A stretch of 64,000 nt of DNA from Eledone cirrhosa. Its lineage: Eukaryota > Mollusca > Cephalopoda > Octopoda > Eledonidae. The position numbers were made by a program, and so were the translations under genes. Each line of letters opens with the position of its first letter. The stretch's first letter is position 1. Under the pieces are notes generated by a model. That model searched no databases. It was not told the origin of the DNA and saw only the letters and a list, made by a program, of their open reading frames with translations. Below are positions 58,401 to 64,000 of the stretch, piece by piece. The DNA lies in NCBI GenBank assembly GCA_964016885.1, contig OZ024744.1, positions 115,101,802 through 115,165,801 on the forward strand, written 5' to 3'.

Positions 58401-61400
58401 CATAGGTGTATGTATGTCTGTGTTGTTAAGGTGTTCACTTCACAACATAGGTGTAGGTATGGCTGTGTTGTTAAGGTGTTCACTTCACAACATAGGTGTA
58501 GGTATGGCTGTGTTGTTAAGGTGTTCACTTCACAACATAGGTGTAGGTATGTCTGTGTTGTTAAGGTGTTCACTTCACAACATAGGTGTAGGTATGGCTG
58601 TGTTGTTAAGGTGTCACTTCACAACATAGGTGTAGGTATGGCTGTGTTGTTAAGGTGTTCACTTCACAACATAGGTGTAGGTATGTCTGTGTTGTTAAGG
58701 TTTTCACTTCACAACATAGGTGTAGGTATGGCTGTGTTGTTAAGGTGTTCACTTCACAACATAGGTGTAGGTATGTCTGTGTTGTTAAGGTGTTCACTTC
58801 ACAACATAGGTGTAGGTATGTCTGTGTTGTTTAGGTGTTCACTTCACAACATAGGTGTAGGTATGGCTGTGTTGTTAAGGTGTTCACTTCACAACATAGG
58901 TGTAGACATGGCTGTGTTGTTAAGGTGTTCACTTCACAACATAGGTGTAGGTATGGTTGTGTTGTTAAGGTGTTCACTTCACAACATAGGTGTAGACATG
59001 GCTGTGTTGTTAAGGTGTTCACTTCACAACATAGGTGTAGGTATGTCTGTGTTGTTAAGGTGTTCACTTCACAACATAGGTGTAGGTATGGCTGTGTTGT
59101 TAAGGTGTCACTTCACAACGTAGGTGTAGGTATGGCTGTGTTGTTAAGGTGTTCACTTCACAACATAGGTGTAGGTATGTCTGTGTTGTTAAGGTGTTCA
59201 CTTCACAACATAGGTGTAGGTATGGCTGTGTTGTTAAGGTGTTCACTTCATAACATAGGTGTAGGTATGTCTGTGTTGTTAAGGTGTTCACTTCACAACA
59301 TAGGTGTATGTATGTCTGTGTTGTTAAGGTGTTCACTTCACAACATAGGTGTAGGTATGGCTGTGTTGTTAAGGTGTTCACTTCACAACATAGGTGTAGG
59401 TATGTCTGTGTTGTTAAGGTGTTCACTTCACAACATAGGTGTAGGTATGGTTGTGTTGTTAAGGTGTTCACTTGACAACATAGGTGTAGACATGGCTGTG
59501 TTGTTAAGGTGTTCACTTCACAACATAGGTGTAGGTATGTCTGTGTTGTTGAGGTGTTCACTTCACAACATAGGTGTAGGTATGGTTGTGTTGTTAAGGT
59601 GTTCACTTCATGACATAGGTGTAGACATGGCTGTGTTGTTAAAGTGTCACTTCCCAACATAGGTGTAGGTTTGTCTGTGTTGTTAAGGTGTTCACTTCAC
59701 AACATAGGTGTAGGTATGTCTGTGTTAAGGTGTAGACATGGCTGTGTTGTTAAGGTGTTCACTTCACAACATAGGTGTAGGTATGGCTGTGTTAAGGTGT
59801 TTACTTCACAACATAGGTGTAGGTATAGCTGTGTTGTTAAGGTGTTCACTTCACAACATAGGTGTAGGTATGGCTGTGTTGTTAAGGTGTTCACTTCACA
59901 ACATAGGTGTAGGTATGGCTGTGTTGTTAAGGTGTTTACTTCACAACATAGGTGTAGGTATGGCTGTGTTGTTAAGGTGTTTACTTCACAACATAGGTGT
60001 AGGTATGGCTGTGTTGTTAAGGTGTCACTTCACAACATAGGTGTAGGTATGGCTGTGTTGTTAAGGTGTTTACTTCACAACATAGGTGTAGGTATGGTTG
60101 TGTTGTTAAGGTGTTCACTTCACAACATAGGTGTAGGTATGGCTGTGTTGTTAAGGTGTTCACTTCACAACATAGGTGTAGACATGGCTGTGTTGTTAAG
60201 GTGTTCACTTCACAACATAGGTGTAGGTATGGCTGTGTTGTTAAGGTGTTCACTTCACAACATAGGTGTAGGTATGGCTGTGTTGTTAAGGTCTTCACTT
60301 CACAACATAGGTGTAGGTATGTCTGTGTTGTAAAGGTGTTCACTTCACAACATAGGTGTAGGTATGGCTGTGTTGTTAAGGTGTCACTTCACAACATAGG
60401 TGTAGGTATGGCTGTGTTGTTAAGGTGTTCACTTCACAACATAGGTGTAGGTATGGCTGTGTTGTTAAGGTGTTCACTTCACAACATAGGTGTAGGTATG
60501 GCTGTGTTGTTAAGGTGTCACTTCACAACATAGGTGTAGGTATGGCTGTGTTGTTAAGGTGTTCACTTCACAACATAGGTGTAGGTATGGCTGTGTTGTT
60601 AAGGTGTTCACTTCACAACATAGGTGTAGGTATGGCTGTGTTGTTAAGGTGTCACTTCACAACATAGGTGTAGGTATGGCTGTGTTGTTAAGGTGTTCAC
60701 TTCACAACATAGGTGTAGGTATGGCTGTGTTGTTAAGGTGTTCACTTCACAACATAGGTGTATGTATGTCTGTGTTGTTAAGGTGTTCACTTCACAACAT
60801 AGGTGTAGGTATGGCTGTGTTGTTAAGGTGTTCACTTCACAACATAGGTGTAGGTATGGCTGTGTTGTTAAGGTGTTCACTTCACAACATAGGTGTAGGT
60901 ATGGCTGTGTTGTTAAGGTGTTCACTTCACAACATAGGTGTAGGTATGTCTGTGTTGTTAAGGTGTCACTTCACAACATAGGTGTAGGTATGGCTGTGTT
61001 GTTAAGGTGTTCACTTCACAACATAGGTGTAGGTATGGTTGTGTTGTTAAGGTGTTCACTTCACAACATAGGGGTAGGTATGGCTGTGTTGTTAAGGTGT
61101 TCACTTCACAACATAGGTGTAGGTATGGCTGTGTTGTTAAGGTGTTCACTTCACAACATAGGTGTAGGTATGGCTGTGTTGTTAAGGTGTTCACTTCACA
61201 ACATAGGTGTAGGTATGGTTGTGTTGTTAAGGTGTTCACTTCACAACATAGGTGTAGGTATAGCTGTGTTGTTAAGGTGTTCACTTCACAACATAGGTGT
61301 AGACATGGCTGTGTTGTTAAGGTGTTCACTTCACAACATAGGTGTAGGTATGGTTGTGTTGTTAAGGTGTTCACTTCACAACATAGGTGTAGGTATGGCT

Positions 61401-64000
61401 GTGTTGTTAAGGTGTCACTTCACAACATAGGTGTAGGTATGTCTGTGTTGTTAAGGTGTTCACTTCACAACATAGGTGTAGGTATGGTTGTGTTGTTAAG
61501 GTGTTCACTTCACAACATAGGTGTAGGTATGGCTGTGTTGTTAAGGTGTTCACTTCACAACATAGGTGTAGGTATGGTTGTGTTGTTAAGGTGTTCACTT
61601 CACAACATAGGTGTAGGTATGTCTGTGTTGTTAAGGTGTCACTTCACAACATAGGTGTAGGTATGGCTGTGTTGTTAAGGTGTTCACTTCACAACATAGG
61701 TGTAGGTATGGTTGTGTTGTTAAGGTGTTCACTTCACAACATAGGTGTAGGTATGGCTGTGTTGTTAAGGTGTCACTTCACAACATAGGTGTAGACATGG
61801 CTGTGTTGTTAAGGTTTTCACTTCACAACATAGGTGTAGGTATGGCTGTGTTGTTAAGGTGTCACTTCACAACATAGGTGTAGGTATGTCTGTGTTGTTA
61901 AGGTGGCACTTCACAACATAGGTGTAGGTATGGCTGTGTTGTTAAGGTGTTCACTTCACAACATAGGTGTAGGTATGTCTGTGTTGTTAAGGTGTTCACT
62001 TCACAACATAGGTGTAGGTATAGCTGTGTTGTTAAGGTGTTCACTTCACAACATAGGTGTAGGTATGGCTGTGTTGTTAAGGTGTTCACTTCACAACATA
62101 GGTGTAGGTATAGCTGTGTTGTTAAGGTGTTCACTTCACAACATAGGTGTAGGTATGGTTGTGTTGTTAAGGTGTTCACTTCACAACATAGGTGTAGGTA
62201 TGGCTGTGTTGTTAAGGTGTCACTTCACAACATAGGTGTAGGTATGTCTGTGTTGTTAAGGTGTTCACTTCACAACATAGGTGTAGGTATGGCTGTGTTG
62301 TTAAGGTGTTCACTTCACAACATAGGTGTAGGTATAGCTGTGTTGTTAAGGTGTTCACTTCACAACATAGGTGTAGGTATGGTTGTGTTGTTAAGGTGTT
62401 CACTTCACAACATAGGTGTAGGTATGGCTGTGTTGTTAAGGAGTTCTCTTCACAACATAGGGGTAGGTATGGCTGTGTTGTTAAGGTGTTCACTTCACAA
62501 CATAGGTGTAGACATGGCTGTGTTGTTAAGGTGTTCACTTCACAACATATGTGTAGGTATGGCTGTGTTGTTAAGGTGTTCACTTCACAACATAGGTGTA
62601 GGTATGGCTGTGTTGTTAAGGTGTTCACTTCACAACATAGGTGTAGGTATAGCTGTGTTGTTAAGGTGTTCATTTCACAACATAGGTGTAGGTATGGTTG
62701 TGTTGTTAAGGTGTTCACTTCACAACATAGGTGTAGGTATGGCTGTGTTGTTAAGGTGTCACTTCACAACATAGGTGTAGGTATGTCTGTGTTGTTAAGG
62801 TGTTCACTTCACAACATAGGTGTAGGTATGGCTGTGTTGTTAAGGTGTTCACTTCACAACATAGGTGTAGGTATGGCTGTGTTGTTAAGGTGTCACTTCA
62901 CAACATAGGTGTAGGTATGGCTGTGTTGTTCAGGTGTTCACTTCACAACATAGGTGTAGGTATAGCTGTGTTGTTAAGGTGTTCACTTCACAACATAGGT
63001 GTAGGTATGGTTGTGTTGTTAAGGTGTTCACTTCACAACATAGGTGTAGGTATGGCTGTGTTGTTAAGGAGTTCTCTTCACAACATAGGGGTAGGTATGG
63101 CTGTGTTGTTAAGGTGTTCACTTCACAACATAGGTGTAGACATGGCTGTGTTGTTAAGGTGTTCACTTCACAACATAGGTGTAGGTATGGCTGTGTTGTT
63201 AAGGTGTCACTTCACAACATAGGTGTAGGTATGGCTGTGTTGTTAAGGTGTTCACTTCACAACATAGGTGTAGGTATAGCTGTGTTGTTAAGGTGTTCAC
63301 TTCACAACATAGGTGTAGGTATGTCTGTGTTGTTAAGGTGTTCACTTCACAACATAGGTGTAGGTATGGCTGTGTTGTTAAGGTGTTCACTTCACAACAT
63401 AGGTGTAGGTATAGCTGTGTTGTTAAGGTGTTCACTTCACAACATAGGTGTAGACATGGCTGTGTTGTTAAGGTGTTCACTTCACAACATAGGTGTAGGT
63501 ATGTCTGTGTTGTTAAGGTGTTCACTTCACAACATAGGTGTAGGTATGGCTGTGTTGTTAAGGTGTCACTTCACAACATAGGTGTAGGTATGGCTGTGTT
63601 GTTAAGGTGTTCACTTCACAACATAGGTGTAGGTATGTCTGTGTTGTTAAGGTTTTCACTTCACAACATAGGTGTAGGTATGGCTGTGTTGTTAAGGTGT
63701 TCACTTCACAACATAGGTGTAGGTATGTCTGTGTTGTTAAGGTGTTCACTTCACAACATAGGTGTAGGTATGTCTGTGTTGTTTAGGTGTTCACTTCACA
63801 ACATAGGTGTAGGTATGGCTGTGTTGTTAAGGTGTTCACTTCACAACATAGGTGTAGACATGGCTGTGTTGTTAAGGTGTTCACTTCACAACATAGGTGT
63901 AGGTATGGTTGTGTTGTTAAGGTGTTCACTTCACAACATAGGTGTAGACATGGCTGTGTTGTTAAGGTGTTCACTTCACAACATAGGTGTAGGTATGTCT
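52490..64000. repeat. 45-bp satellite array, copy 2, runs off the window
   Basis: About 255 copies of the same 45-bp unit and orientation as at 265-3,043. Mixed with them are 44-bp units (GGTGTCACTTC), so sub-blocks such as 45+45+44 = 134 bp recur (for example starts at 53,884 and 54,018). Large blocks are duplicated: TGTTTAGG variants at 56,521, 58,828 and 63,780; a 2,307-bp offset pairs 56,528-57,355 with 58,835-59,662; a 7,214-bp offset pairs 54,466-56,367 with 61,680-63,581. It lies in an upstream SYNRG intron if that gene continues to the right. Confidence 0.97.

Noticed and set aside
52490..64000. Dozens of 60-275 codon frames in the second 45-bp array
   Set aside because: Same periodicity artefact as in the first array; ends are set by frame-shifting 44-bp units.

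Overview
This is a gene-poor, repeat-saturated stretch of an animal nuclear genome, most likely a coleoid cephalopod (octopus type). The organism call rests on recognised repeats: several tRNA-derived SINE families whose bodies I know from octopus sequence, RTE-like LINE fragments ending in (CAT)n-type tails, and a Penelope-like GIY-YIG endonuclease. Spliced exons with GT/AG borders confirm a eukaryote. I see no rRNA gene, no intact tRNA gene, no CRISPR array and no virus.

Two host genes converge. On the plus strand are the last two coding exons (3,132-3,240 and 18,245-18,582) of a coiled-coil protein I cannot name, joined in matching phase over a 15-kb intron. On the minus strand are the last four coding exons (51,530-51,680; 44,268-44,324; 41,450-41,541; 27,616-27,858) of a gene I recognise as gamma-synergin (SYNRG), the AP-1/clathrin adaptor partner. 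Phases fit throughout, giving 180 codons plus stop. The region between the two gene ends (about 18.8-27.1 kb) is a graveyard of LINEs, SINEs and a Penelope element.

Tandem repeats dominate. They are: a 45-bp satellite (265-3,043 and again 52,490 to the window end), a 69/73-bp satellite (3,290-16,392), an 85-bp AT-rich repeat (16,830-17,697), a 20-bp satellite of about 400 copies (28,541-36,632), an 84-bp repeat (39,374-39,877), a 56-bp repeat (41,789-42,005), a 96-bp repeat (42,410-43,505), CAT/CACC microsatellites (43,707-44,256 and 51,697-52,405), a 50-bp repeat (44,325-45,432), a second 20-bp repeat (49,509-50,505) and a 95-bp SINE-fragment repeat (50,928-51,400). Several are internally re-duplicated in blocks of 2.0, 2.3, 2.77 and 7.2 kb.

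The main discovery is that at least four arrays are made of retroelement pieces. The 69/73-bp and 96-bp units are overlapping windows of one LINE reverse-transcriptase region in antisense. The 95-bp unit is part of a SINE. The 45-bp unit resembles a SINE tRNA head. In two cases (42.2 kb and 51.4 kb) the rest of the source element still sits at the array edge, so the arrays appear to have grown in place.

From 38.7 to 49.4 kb the SYNRG introns also hold a dense set of inverted repeats: perfect 20-, 50- and 62-bp arms, a foldback with arms of about 385 bp, and a 552-bp MITE-like element with 38-bp terminal repeats. In a SYNRG pre-mRNA these would form long double-stranded RNA.
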